From the NCBI RefSeq assembly GCF_900291465.1, contig NZ_LT985808.1, positions 3,048,539 to 3,112,538 of the forward strand: DNA of 64,000 bases, read 5' to 3'. The position numbers and the translations under genes were made by a program. Source of the DNA: Bacteroides sp. Marseille-P3684. Its GTDB lineage: Bacteria > Bacteroidota > Bacteroidia > Bacteroidales > Bacteroidaceae. Below, in pieces: positions 33,785 through 41,757 of the stretch. Every line of letters starts with the position of its first letter. Within the stretch, counting starts at the first letter, position 1. The notes beneath the pieces are model-generated. The model worked only from the letters and a program-made list of their open reading frames with translations, was not told the origin of the DNA and searched no databases.

Positions 33785-34591
33785 TCAACGGTCCGTCACC
33801 CGCAATTGCCAGAACGCCACGGCTGAGGCTGCCGCGACATTGAGCGAATCGACTCCGTGTGCCATCGGGATGCGCACGACATAGTCGGCTTCGGCAATTG
33901 CCTCGCGGGAGAGTCCGTCCCCTTCCGTCCCCATGACAATCGCCAGACGCTGCTCGGCAGCAAGGCATGGGTCATCCAGCGAGATGGAGTTGTCGGTCAG
34001 CGCCATCGCCGCCGTACGGAATCCCAACCGGTGAAGTTCGGAGGGGGAACCTTCGAGCCAGGTCCACGGCACCAGGAAGACAGAACCCATCGACACCCGG
34101 ACTGCCCGTCGGTTGAGAGGGTCGCACGAGGAAGGGGTCAGCAGGACAGCATCCATCCCCAACGCGGCTGCCGAACGGAAAATCGCCCCGATGTTGGTCG
34201 TGTCGACTACCCCGTCGATGACCACCACCCGGCGTGCTCCCCGGCAGACTTCGTCCAGGCTGCGCGGTTGCGGACGACGCATGGCGCACAGCACGCCCCG
34301 CGTCAGTACATACCCCGTCAGCCGGGCCAGCAGCTCCCGTTCTCCCGTATAGACCGGGATGTCCCCGCAACGCGCCACAATGTCGGCGGCATCACCCGTC
34401 AGATGACGGCGCTCACAGAGCAATGCCAGCGGTTCGTAACCAGCCTCCAGCGCCACCCGGATGACTTTCGGGCTCTCAGCGATGAAGATGCCCTTGCCGG
34501 GCTCCAGACGGTTGCGCAGCTGCGCTTCGGTCAGTGTGCTGAACACGTCCACTCCGGGATGGTCCAACGTGTTTATCTCCAGTATCGGCAT
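33785..34591 (-). CDS. TrmH/SpoU family RNA 2'-O-methyltransferase
   Basis: A 268-residue SPOUT methylase. A short N-terminal RNA-binding region (GKGIFIAESPKVIRVALEAG) precedes the knotted domain with motif 1 DTTNIGAIFRSAAALGMDAV, motif 2 LAIVMGTEGDGLS and motif 3 VRIPMAHGVDSLNVAAASAV. These methylate ribose 2'-OH groups of rRNA or tRNA; the target base is not known. Minus-strand TACATTTG at 34626-34633 is the likely -7 box. Confidence 0.88.
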   Translation of the reverse strand: MPILEINTLDHPGVDVFSTLTEAQLRNRLEPGKGIFIAESPKVIRVALEAGYEPLALLCERRHLTGDAADIVARCGDIPVYTGERELLARLTGYVLTRGVLCAMRRPQPRSLDEVCRGARRVVVIDGVVDTTNIGAIFRSAAALGMDAVLLTPSSCDPLNRRAVRVSMGSVFLVPWTWLEGSPSELHRLGFRTAAMALTDNSISLDDPCLAAEQRLAIVMGTEGDGLSREAIAEADYVVRIPMAHGVDSLNVAAASAVAFWQLRVTDR

Positions 34592-34625
34592 ACGTTTCTT
34601 TCTTCCTGTTCAACATTCACGGGCG

Positions 34626-34685
34626 CAAATGTAGCTATTTTTCCTGCCCCTCCCTTCCGCCCGACGCAGGAAAGCACTACTTTTG
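34626..34685. promoter_or_regulatory. Divergent -7 boxes for the SpoU and alcohol dehydrogenase genes
   Basis: TACATTTG on the minus strand (34626-34633) and TACTTTTG on the plus strand (34678-34685), the latter 27 bases before the ATG at 34713. Confidence 0.6.
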
Positions 34686-34712
34686 TTCCATCAACCATCC
34701 TTTTACCCGCTC

Positions 34713-35747
34713 ATGAAAGCATACACTTACATCGGACCGGGACGTTTCGGACTGACCGACAAGCCCCGTCCCACCCTGCTCCATCCACGCGACGCCATCG
34801 TGCGTGTGACCTGTAGCAGCATCTGTACCAGCGACCTGCACATCAAACATGGCAGCGTTCCCCGTGCCGTGCCCGGTATCACCGTAGGGCATGAGATGGT
34901 AGGTGTGGTCGAAGAGACCGGCACCGCCATCCACCACCTCCGCCCCGGCGACCGTGTGGCAGTCAATGTAGAGACATTCTGCGGCGAATGCTTCTTCTGC
35001 CGTCACGGCTATGTGAACAATTGTACCGACCCCGACGGGGGCTGGGCACTCGGATGCCGCATCGACGGCGGACAAGCGCCTTACGTCCGTGTCCCCTATG
35101 CCGACCAGGGGCTGACACCTATCCCTGACGGCGTGAGCGATGACGCGGCACTGTTTGTGGGCGATGTGCTTGCCACCGGTTTCTGGGCAGCCCGCATCTC
35201 GGACATCACGCCTGAAGACACGGTGCTCATTCTGGGTGCCGGACCGACGGGCATCTGCACCTTGCTCTGCGTACGGCTGAAGCATCCCCGGCGCATCATC
35301 GTCTGTGAGCCATCGCCCGAGCGGCTCCGCTTCGTCCGCGAACATTACCCCGACGTCCTCCTCACCACGCCCGAGAACTGCCGGGAGTTTGTTGCCGCAC
35401 ACAGCGAGCACGGAGGTGCCGACCGCGTGCTGGAAGTGGCAGGGACCGACACCACCTTCCGGATGGCATGGGAGTGTGCACGCCCCAACGCCATCGTGAC
35501 CATCGTGGCACTCTATGACACGCCTCAGGTGCTCCCCCTCCCCGACATGTACGGCAAAAACCTTGTCTTCAAGACGGGTGGTGTGGACGGTTGCGACTGT
35601 GCGGAAACCTTGCGCCTGATAGCAGCCGGAGAGCTGGACACGACGCCACTCATCACACACCGTTTCCCGTTCAGCCGCATCGAAGAGGCATACCGGCTGT
35701 TCGAGAGCAAGGCGGACGGCGTCCTGAAAATAGCCATCGACATGTGA
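34713..35747 (+). CDS. Zinc-dependent alcohol dehydrogenase family protein
   Basis: A 344-residue medium-chain dehydrogenase. Catalytic zinc ligands lie in TCSSICTSDLH and GITVGHEMVG. The structural zinc lobe is ETFCGECFFCRHGYVNNC. The NAD(P) site is LILGAGPTGICTLLCVRL. It reduces or oxidises an alcohol/aldehyde or polyol; the DLHIKHG and HEM details resemble the threonine/butanediol group, but the substrate is open. The ATG at 34713 was chosen over the in-frame 34683 because it follows the -7 box. Confidence 0.88.
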   Translation: MKAYTYIGPGRFGLTDKPRPTLLHPRDAIVRVTCSSICTSDLHIKHGSVPRAVPGITVGHEMVGVVEETGTAIHHLRPGDRVAVNVETFCGECFFCRHGYVNNCTDPDGGWALGCRIDGGQAPYVRVPYADQGLTPIPDGVSDDAALFVGDVLATGFWAARISDITPEDTVLILGAGPTGICTLLCVRLKHPRRIIVCEPSPERLRFVREHYPDVLLTTPENCREFVAAHSEHGGADRVLEVAGTDTTFRMAWECARPNAIVTIVALYDTPQVLPLPDMYGKNLVFKTGGVDGCDCAETLRLIAAGELDTTPLITHRFPFSRIEEAYRLFESKADGVLKIAIDM

Positions 35748-35922
35748 GAAGCCCTGGATAAGGTGTGAACTCAGAGACACGGGAACACAGCGTTTCGGGA
35801 TGTACCCCGACAGACAATCCGTCTCGCTGTGTCTCTGTGTCCCGGGCTATCCGTATTGTTAATTAATTCAAACGCTCTCTCTTTTCAACGGCACAGAATA
35901 TCCCCTCGCTCATTATATTACC

Positions 35923-35930
35923 TACATTTG
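35923..35930 (+). promoter_or_regulatory. -7 box of the secreted protein gene
   Basis: TACATTTG matches TAnnTTTG and would give a leader of about 60 bases before the ATG at 35999. The preceding 35770-35850 contains an imperfect GC-rich dyad (GAGACACGGGAACACAGCG and CGCTGTGTCTCTGTGTC). Confidence 0.5.
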
Positions 35931-35998
35931 CCGCCAGGAGAATTAATCATTATTCAGTGAAAGCAAGAGCTTTCAACAGACCATAAACCTAAAGCATC

Positions 35999-36565
35999 AT
36001 GAAGAAGTTGTTTATTGCCTTTATCTGCACCCTATTCGCCATGAATATCAGTGCACAAGTAAGTGTAGAAGAACCAGAGTTTGCAGAACAGACCCTACTC
36101 TTAACATCAGACAGTCAAGGAGTACTCTTGAGTCGAGAAAATGCAACCATCAAGACAAAGGCCGGTGCCAGCCTTTATCTCACAGGTATTGGTAAAGTAA
36201 AATCGCGTCTGACCTTGAAAGGAATCAAATCAACCAGTAAAGTGACGGGGAATACTGGAACAAATAAGATTATCATCAAGGCAAAAGACAACGACACTGA
36301 CCCCAATTCGTTCATCAGCATCTTCAAATTCGAAATCAAAGGTAAAGAACGTCGTTACCAACTGGCAGAGGCGGGAACACTGTCAAAAACAGAAACCAAC
36401 AACCTTGCCACCATTGAATACAACGCTTCCAAGTATGGGCAAAGCTCGTACCTCATTGTCCTAAACGATCTTGAACCGGGTGAATATGGCATCATCATGG
36501 GAGACCCCAATAATGCCAATACAAAAAATGGTTTAAAAGTAACCACATTTAGCGTAGTAGAATAA
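35999..36565 (+). CDS. Secreted protein of unknown function
   Basis: A 188-residue exported protein with signal peptide (LFIAFICTLFAMNISAQ). The mature part is beta-rich and polar, with a high share of Lys, Thr and Asn (LTLKGIKSTSKVTGNTGTNK, DLEPGEYGIIMGDPNNANTK). I do not recognise a family. It is clearly more AT-rich in codon use than its neighbours, which suggests recent acquisition or a different selection. It is convergent with the TonB receptor gene. Confidence 0.75.
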   Translation: MKKLFIAFICTLFAMNISAQVSVEEPEFAEQTLLLTSDSQGVLLSRENATIKTKAGASLYLTGIGKVKSRLTLKGIKSTSKVTGNTGTNKIIIKAKDNDTDPNSFISIFKFEIKGKERRYQLAEAGTLSKTETNNLATIEYNASKYGQSSYLIVLNDLEPGEYGIIMGDPNNANTKNGLKVTTFSVVE

Positions 36566-36570
36566 TTACA

Positions 36571-36613
36571 GGTCCGGATAATCATCTCATCTCCATCCAT
36601 CACCATCCGGACC
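36571..36613. terminator. Weak dyad between convergent genes
   Basis: GGTCCGGAT (36571-36579) and ATCCGGACC (36605-36613) form a 9-bp stem with 25-base loop. There is no T-run, so termination is only possible. Confidence 0.35.
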
Positions 36614-36677
36614 CAATCGGCAAGCTGTGCGACGGAAAACCTCCCTTCCAGTTGCACGGCTTGCTTCGTTTATGCTC

Positions 36678-38555
36678 TCAGAAGCGGATGTCCACTCCAC
36701 CCATGAAGGTCGCCCGCGGCATGGGGTAGCCCTGCATGACCTCATAGCGTTGTGCCAGCAGGTTCTCCCCCTTCACATAAAGGGAGGCAAAGCGGCAGAG
36801 GCGATAGGAAGCACGCGCATTCCACAGCACGAAGTCTTCCGTCGTGCCTGAACCGGACGTGGAGGTGTACAGGTCCTTGACGTACTGCACACCGGTCGCC
36901 ACATTCCATCGTCCGTCGCGGAAGGTGATGCCGGCATAGAGCTTATGTTCCGGGGCGGCAAGCACGGGGTGCTCCATGTGCAGCCAGCTGTAGTTGGCAT
37001 CGACGTCCCAGTGTGCGTCCAGGCGGTAGGCGGACGTCAGCTCCACGCCCCAGTTCTCTATCTCGCCGGAGTTGAAATAGCGGGGGACTGTCGGGTCGAG
37101 CAGGATGGTGTTGTCTCCTTTTATATAGTACAGGTTGGCACCGTAGGACAGGCGTCCGCCAGGCAGCCGCTGCGTGAAGGAGAGCTCGTAGTTCATCAGA
37201 CGCTCGGCCTTCAGGTCCGGATTGCGCGGGTTGAACATGTACATCTCGCGGATGGTCGGGTTGCGGAAGCCCTTGCTCACCATGGCACGCAGTTCCGCCT
37301 GCCGCGGCAGGTGGAAGGCCAGTCCGCCCTGTGGCACCAGCTCCGTCCCGACATGCGAATGATGGTCCACACGCAGACCGACGTTGAGCGAAAGCCAATC
37401 GCCGAGCGACTGGCGGAAGTCGGCGTAACCGGCAAACTCATCCTGCTTCTTGTCCACACCGGGACGCTTCTCACCCGTGGCAAGTACCTTGTTCCAGGAC
37501 TCTCCGCCGAAGTGCTGGTAGTCGAAGCCCAGCGTCAGCCGGTTGCCGGCAAAGAGGGTCGCGCTCTGATACCACGACACTCCCATCATGAGGTCCTTGG
37601 AGTGGAAACGGTAGTCGCGTGGAGTGCCTCCGGGACTGTATCCGTCGTCGATGCGGTGGTTGCCCCAGTTGTAGAAGAAGCTCAGGGCACCCGACGTCCG
37701 GTCGTAGTTGTTCTGCAGGGCTACGGACGTCATGCCGCGCGTGATGTGCGAATCATTGTCCACCAGCGGCGCACTCACCGGACCGGGATTGGAGGCGTTG
37801 AAGTGGGTGACGTTCACGTCGGCATACGCTTTCCAGTGCGGGGTGAAGTCGTAGCCCAACTTGGCATAGCCCCCTGCCTGTTCGAAGCCGAGGTCGGCGC
37901 GGTGTCCGTCCGTCCGGTTATAGGAAGCCGCAACGATGCCCGAGAAACGTCCCCGACGCAGGAGGTGGGTAGCCTCCGTCTGCAAGGTGCCGTACGAGCC
38001 TCCTCCCAGCCGGATGTGCGTGTATCCTCCGTCAGCCTGCTGCTGCCGCGTGACGATGTTGAGCACCCCGCCCATGGCATTGGAACCGTAGAGCACCGAC
38101 GCGGGACCGCGCAGGACCTCCACCCGCTCGGCAAGCATCGTCTGATAAGCATCGGCGATGGGATGCCCGAAGAGGCCCATGTACTGCGGATGTCCGTCGA
38201 TGAGCACGAGCATCTGCGACGTACCCCCGATGCCACGCACGGTGATGCTTCCGGCTGCCCCGGTCGAGACGCCATAGCCCATCAGGCTGCGGCTCGTGGT
38301 GAAGAGTCCCGGCACCTGCTCGTTGAGTAGCGGCAGGATGGAGGATTCGTAGCGCTCCTCCAGCTGACGGCGGTCGATGACGGAGAGGGTCATGGGCAGA
38401 TGGTGCACGTCGGTGGCATTGCGTGTCCCGGTGACCACGACCTCGCGGAGGGCACGGTCCCGCAGGATGGAGTCGGCAGGCAGTGTCTGTGCCGACAGTC
38501 CTGCCGAAAGGGTCAGCAGGAACGGGGAAAGAAGGCATTTCTGAAGGTTTGTCAT
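36678..38555 (-). CDS. TonB-dependent outer-membrane receptor
   Basis: A 625-residue receptor of the short BtuB/CirA-type class. Signal peptide: CLLSPFLLTLSAGLSAQ. The TonB box and plug start at LREVVVTGTRNATDVHHLPM; plug continues with GAAGSITVRGIGGTSQMLVL and EVLRGPASVLYGSNAMGGVL. A barrel with aromatic strand ends closes on GGVDIRF, the typical terminal phenylalanine. It imports a small ligand such as a metal chelate, haem or cobamide; which one is not shown. There is no SusD partner. Its promoter carries operator copy 1 exactly 30 bp upstream of the -7 box, shared with the divergent AraC gene. Confidence 0.93.
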   Translation of the reverse strand: MTNLQKCLLSPFLLTLSAGLSAQTLPADSILRDRALREVVVTGTRNATDVHHLPMTLSVIDRRQLEERYESSILPLLNEQVPGLFTTSRSLMGYGVSTGAAGSITVRGIGGTSQMLVLIDGHPQYMGLFGHPIADAYQTMLAERVEVLRGPASVLYGSNAMGGVLNIVTRQQQADGGYTHIRLGGGSYGTLQTEATHLLRRGRFSGIVAASYNRTDGHRADLGFEQAGGYAKLGYDFTPHWKAYADVNVTHFNASNPGPVSAPLVDNDSHITRGMTSVALQNNYDRTSGALSFFYNWGNHRIDDGYSPGGTPRDYRFHSKDLMMGVSWYQSATLFAGNRLTLGFDYQHFGGESWNKVLATGEKRPGVDKKQDEFAGYADFRQSLGDWLSLNVGLRVDHHSHVGTELVPQGGLAFHLPRQAELRAMVSKGFRNPTIREMYMFNPRNPDLKAERLMNYELSFTQRLPGGRLSYGANLYYIKGDNTILLDPTVPRYFNSGEIENWGVELTSAYRLDAHWDVDANYSWLHMEHPVLAAPEHKLYAGITFRDGRWNVATGVQYVKDLYTSTSGSGTTEDFVLWNARASYRLCRFASLYVKGENLLAQRYEVMQGYPMPRATFMGGVDIRF

Positions 38556-38580
38556 GTCTCTGTCTTGGTTTGTCCGGCTG

Positions 38581-38588
38581 CAAAGGTA
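38581..38588 (-). promoter_or_regulatory. -7 box of the TonB receptor gene
   Basis: TACCTTTG on the minus strand, 25 bases from the start codon. Operator copy 1 (38619-38647) begins exactly 30 bp upstream. Confidence 0.7.
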
Positions 38589-38618
38589 ACTGCCTGCCGC
38601 CACAATCGGGGTAGACGG

Positions 38619-38647
38619 ATTACCGCAGTTACTACCCGAATTACGGA
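38619..38647 (-). promoter_or_regulatory. Predicted AraC operator, copy 1
   Basis: A 29-bp site that matches copies 2 and 3, in reverse orientation, at 23 of 29 positions, including TTACGGA and ACCCGA. It is 30 bp upstream of the TonB receptor -7 box. Confidence 0.68.
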
Positions 38648-38674
38648 ACACCGCGCCCCTCCCCGTCCCTCCGT

Positions 38675-38703
38675 TCCGTAACCCGGGTTGCAACATCCGT
38701 AAT
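38675..38703 (+). promoter_or_regulatory. Predicted AraC operator, copy 2
   Basis: A 29-bp site with half-sites CCGTAA at 38676 and 38697, 21 bp apart, around the palindrome AACCCGGGTT. It is 30 bp upstream of the AraC gene's -7 box (38734-38741), so the regulator likely controls itself. Confidence 0.75.
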
Positions 38704-38733
38704 AAAGGTTATGCGTGTTCCCGACCTATCCAC

Positions 38734-38741
38734 TACTTTTG
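38734..38741 (+). promoter_or_regulatory. -7 box of the AraC regulator gene
   Basis: TACTTTTG, 44 bases before the ATG at 38786, matches TAnnTTTG and lies 30 bp after operator copy 2. Confidence 0.65.
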
Positions 38742-38785
38742 CAGACGAAAGAAAACCCTAACGAGTTGACGATTACGCTCCACCT

Positions 38786-39691
38786 ATGGAAGATAAGAAC
38801 CACACACTGGACCTCAAAAGTGTATACGACTGCAACCGCTGCCTGGGATGCCGGACCCTCCATCCGCAGGCGACGCTCATCAACCTGGAGAACCCGGAGC
38901 TGGGGTGCGACGCCGTGAAGTTCGAGTTCTATGCCATCCTGCTCATCGAGGAGTGCCCCGACGGATGCCACTGCTGCGGACGGAAGTACGACGACTTCTC
39001 CACCGCCACCATGGTGTTCCTCACACCGGGAGCCATCTTCCGCATGACCACCGACAACACCCTGCCCGACAAAGGGTGGCTGCTGGCGTTCCACCCCGAC
39101 CTGCTGTTCCGCACGACGCTGGACAACCACATCCGCAACTACACCTTCTTCGGCTACCGCAAGGAGGAGGCGCTCCACCTGTCGCAACGCGAAACCGCCA
39201 CGGTGACCTGCTGCCTGGAGCACATCGAGGAGGAACTGCACCACCCCATCGACACCCATACGCGCACCATCCTCTCCCGCCACATCGAGCTGCTGCTGGA
39301 CTACTGCACACGGTTCTACGAACGTCAGTTCATCACCCGCGAGAACAAGAACAAGGCACTCCTCAGCCGGGCGACCAGGCTGCTCGACACCTACCTGACG
39401 TCCGGCAGGCTGGAGGACGGCAGGCTGCCCACGACCGCCTCGTTTGCCACGGAACTGGGACTCTCGGCTGCCTACTTCGAGGACCTGCTGAAGTTCGAGA
39501 CCGGCAAGACGCCCGACGAGTGCTTCCAGCTCAAACGTCTGAAGATGGCGAAGCACCTGCTGCAGGACCCCGCCCACACCCCTGCGTTCGTGGCGCGCCG
39601 GCTGGGCTACCCGAGCGTGCAGTCGTTCAGCCTGCTCTTCAAGCGGTTCACGGGTGTGTCGCCCGGCGAGTACCGCCTCGGGGGCAGCTGA
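38786..39691 (+). CDS. AraC-family regulator with cysteine-rich N-terminus
   Basis: A 301-residue regulator. Residues 195-295 are the two-HTH AraC domain (FATELGLSAAYFEDLLKFET, ARRLGYPSVQSFSLLFKRFT). The N-terminal ligand domain carries an unusual cysteine set: CNRCLGC near residue 16 and CPDGCHCCGRKYD near residue 57, plus a further TCCLEHIEEELHH. Such CxxC clusters suggest a bound metal, an Fe-S centre or redox control; this is inference. It is divergent from the TonB receptor gene. Two operator copies lie in the shared region and a third precedes the DUF3737 operon, so it probably activates all three. Confidence 0.88.
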   Translation: MEDKNHTLDLKSVYDCNRCLGCRTLHPQATLINLENPELGCDAVKFEFYAILLIEECPDGCHCCGRKYDDFSTATMVFLTPGAIFRMTTDNTLPDKGWLLAFHPDLLFRTTLDNHIRNYTFFGYRKEEALHLSQRETATVTCCLEHIEEELHHPIDTHTRTILSRHIELLLDYCTRFYERQFITRENKNKALLSRATRLLDTYLTSGRLEDGRLPTTASFATELGLSAAYFEDLLKFETGKTPDECFQLKRLKMAKHLLQDPAHTPAFVARRLGYPSVQSFSLLFKRFTGVSPGEYRLGGS

Positions 39692-39716
39692 CACACGGAC
39701 GGGGACGGATGGGATT

Positions 39717-39914
39717 CATGTACGGCACAGACGCGACTAACCCCGGGCCTGTACGGACCAAAGTATTATACTTAGACCCCCTAAGTATTATACTTTGGCA
39801 GCCTAAGTATAATACTTTGGTCTGTCTATCCCCCACATGTACGACGTCTACCCCCTACAGGCACGACGTTCGTCCGCCGCATGTACCGCGCTCCTCCCCC
39901 GTCGGGTGGACGGA
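39717..39914. repeat. Degenerate array of about nine 22-bp units (array C)
   Basis: Units start every 22 bases from 39717. Three AT-rich units (39761, 39783, 39805) have the near-palindrome AAGTATWATACTTTGG. GC-rich units either side share a pattern such as TAYCCCCYACAKGYACGACGT (39827, 39849, 39871). The period equals that of the repeats at 18136 and 49562 although the sequence differs. A 22-bp period cannot be protein-coding. No gene fits between 39692 and 39989. Confidence 0.65.
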
Positions 39915-39942
39915 CTCATTTCACCGTTTGGCGCAATTGATG

Positions 39943-39950
39943 TATCTTTG
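39943..39950 (+). promoter_or_regulatory. -7 box upstream of the FMN reductase remnant and MATE gene
   Basis: TATCTTTG matches TAnnTTTG and lies 39 bases before the ATG at 39990. It probably survives as the promoter of the MATE gene. Confidence 0.5.
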
Positions 39951-39989
39951 CGCCGCCTAAGAATCCTATAACATAAAAAAACAAGTACT

Positions 39990-40172
39990 ATGAAAGTTCT
40001 GTTAATCAATGGTAGCCCTCACCGTGAGGGCAATACCTTCATCGCCTTGTCCGAGGTGGCACGCGTCCCGGAGACACCCCCACACGGCTCATCCGGGAGA
40101 CAGACCCTGAACCTGAAACTGACTTTAAGGAACCCAAAGACTTCTCATGAAACAACAAACAGAAAAGGCTGA
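39990..40172 (+). pseudogene. Truncated NAD(P)H-dependent FMN reductase remnant
   Basis: The first 23 residues (MKVLLINGSPHREGNTFIAL...) are the flavodoxin-fold start with the FMN phosphate loop GSPHREGNT. After residue 23 similarity ends and the frame runs out in basic, low-complexity sequence, stopping at 40172. Full proteins have about 180-210 residues, so an internal deletion removed most of the gene. The remaining frame overlaps the MATE start by 26 bases and may now serve as its leader peptide. Confidence 0.7.
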
Positions 40173-41571
40173 AGCCCTGTTGGCCCTCATCCGTGAAGGC
40201 AAATCACTGACGTTCGGCCAGCAGCTCAAGCTGACCGCCCAGCTGAGTATCCCTTCCATCGTGGCACAGCTCTCCAGCATCGTCATGCAGTACATCGACG
40301 CCTCCATGGTGGGCAGTCTCGGTGCCGACGCCTCGGCATCCATCGGACTGGTATCCACCACGACGTGGCTCTTCGGCGGACTCTGCATGGCAGCCACGGC
40401 AGGCTTCTCCGTCCAGGTCGCCCACCGCATCGGGGCGAACGACTTCACCGAGGCACGTGCCGTGCTGCGTCAGGGTCTGGTTGCCATCGGGCTGTTCGGA
40501 CTGACGCTTGCCCTCATCGGCGTCTCCATCAGCGGCTTCCTGCCCGGGTGGCTGGGCGGCGACGAAGTAATCCGCCGGGATGCCTCGCTCTACTTCTTCA
40601 TCTATGCCCTCTTCCTGCCCGTGCTCCAGATGAACTTCCTCGCCGGAAGCATGCTGCGTTGCAGCGGGAACATGCACATGCCCAGCCTTGCCGGCGTGCT
40701 GATGTGCGTGCTCGACGTCATCTTCAACTTCTTCCTCATCTTCCCCTCGCGGGACATCCGGCTGGGCAGCTTCACGCTCTTCATGCCGGGCGCAGGACTG
40801 GGCGTCGAGGGAGCCGCCCTGGGAACGGTCCTTGCCGAGACCATTGCCGCCGGGTTGCTGCTCTGGTTCCTGCTCACCCGCTCTCCCCAGCTCCGGCTGA
40901 CGAAGGAACACGGACGCTTCCGCCCCACTGCCGCCACCCTCAGGAAGGCTTTGCACATCGGTCTGCCGATGGGCATCGAGCATGCGGTCATCTGCGGCGC
41001 CCAAATCATGACCACGGTCATCGTGGCTCCGCTGGGCATCTTCGCCATTGCCGCCAACTCGTTTGCCATCACCGCCGAGAGCCTCTGCTACATGCCCGGC
41101 TACGGTATAGCCGACGCTGCGACCACCCTCGTGGGGCAGAGCATGGGAGCAGGCAGACGGGACCTGACCCGCCGGTTCGCCTACATCACGGTCTTCATGG
41201 GCATGCTCATCATGGGGCTCATGGGGGTCATCATGTACGTTGCCGCCCCGCAAATCATCGGTGTCATGACTCCCGTCGACGAGATCCGCGAGCTGGGTGT
41301 CATGGCGCTCCGCATCGAGGCATTTGCCGAACCGATGTTCGCGGCAGCCATCGTCGCCTACGGTGTGTTCGTGGGTGCGGCAAGCACGCTCATCCCCTGC
41401 CTGATGAACTTCTTCAGCATCTGGGCGGTGCGTCTGTCACTCGCAGCCCTGCTCGCCCCGACCCTGGGACTGAAGGGCGTCTGGATAGCCATGTGCGTGG
41501 AGCTGTGCTTCCGGGGAATCATCTTCCTCATCCGCCTGTTCCGTGGCAAGTGGCTCAAGACCATCCGGTAG
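40147..41571 (+). CDS. MATE family multidrug/Na+ antiporter
   Basis: A 474-residue inner-membrane protein with 12 predicted segments. Family features: LTAQLSIPSIVAQLSSIVMQ, IDASMVGSLGADASASIGLV and, in the second half, HIGLPMGIEHAVICGAQIMT and DAATTLVGQSMGAGRRDLTR. MATE proteins export drugs or metabolites using Na+ or H+. Start ATG 40147 overlaps the FMN-reductase remnant. A dyad (GATGCC/GGCATC, 41583-41596) after the stop may terminate, and operator copy 3 follows at once. Confidence 0.92.
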   Translation: MKQQTEKAEALLALIREGKSLTFGQQLKLTAQLSIPSIVAQLSSIVMQYIDASMVGSLGADASASIGLVSTTTWLFGGLCMAATAGFSVQVAHRIGANDFTEARAVLRQGLVAIGLFGLTLALIGVSISGFLPGWLGGDEVIRRDASLYFFIYALFLPVLQMNFLAGSMLRCSGNMHMPSLAGVLMCVLDVIFNFFLIFPSRDIRLGSFTLFMPGAGLGVEGAALGTVLAETIAAGLLLWFLLTRSPQLRLTKEHGRFRPTAATLRKALHIGLPMGIEHAVICGAQIMTTVIVAPLGIFAIAANSFAITAESLCYMPGYGIADAATTLVGQSMGAGRRDLTRRFAYITVFMGMLIMGLMGVIMYVAAPQIIGVMTPVDEIRELGVMALRIEAFAEPMFAAAIVAYGVFVGAASTLIPCLMNFFSIWAVRLSLAALLAPTLGLKGVWIAMCVELCFRGIIFLIRLFRGKWLKTIR

Positions 41572-41597
41572 CCTTCGGGTGATGCCCGACGGCATCA

Positions 41598-41626
41598 TCC
41601 GTAATCCAGGTTACAACAACCGTAAT
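41598..41626 (+). promoter_or_regulatory. Predicted AraC operator, copy 3
   Basis: Nearly identical to copy 2 (differences at four of 29 positions), with CCGTAAT half-sites at 41599 and 41620, 21 bp apart. It lies 30 bp before the -7 box at 41657-41664. Confidence 0.78.
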
Positions 41627-41656
41627 TTATCTACAAGGAGAATAACAGGCGCTTTG

Positions 41657-41664
41657 TACTTTTG
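41657..41664 (+). promoter_or_regulatory. -7 box of the DUF3737-PatB operon
   Basis: TACTTTTG matches TAnnTTTG. The leader to the ATG at 41758 is about 87 bases and contains the hairpin GGCATCC-GTC-GGGATGCC. Confidence 0.65.
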
Positions 41665-41757
41665 CATCGTGAACGAAGCCCCGGAAGGGAAGCCCTCCCG
41701 GCATCCGTCGGGATGCCCGCAAAGCGCAACGAATCATCAACTAATATATTATTGTGT

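Noticed and set aside
39717-39914. CRISPR array
   Set aside because: Units of 22 bp run without spacers of regular length, and no cas genes are present.
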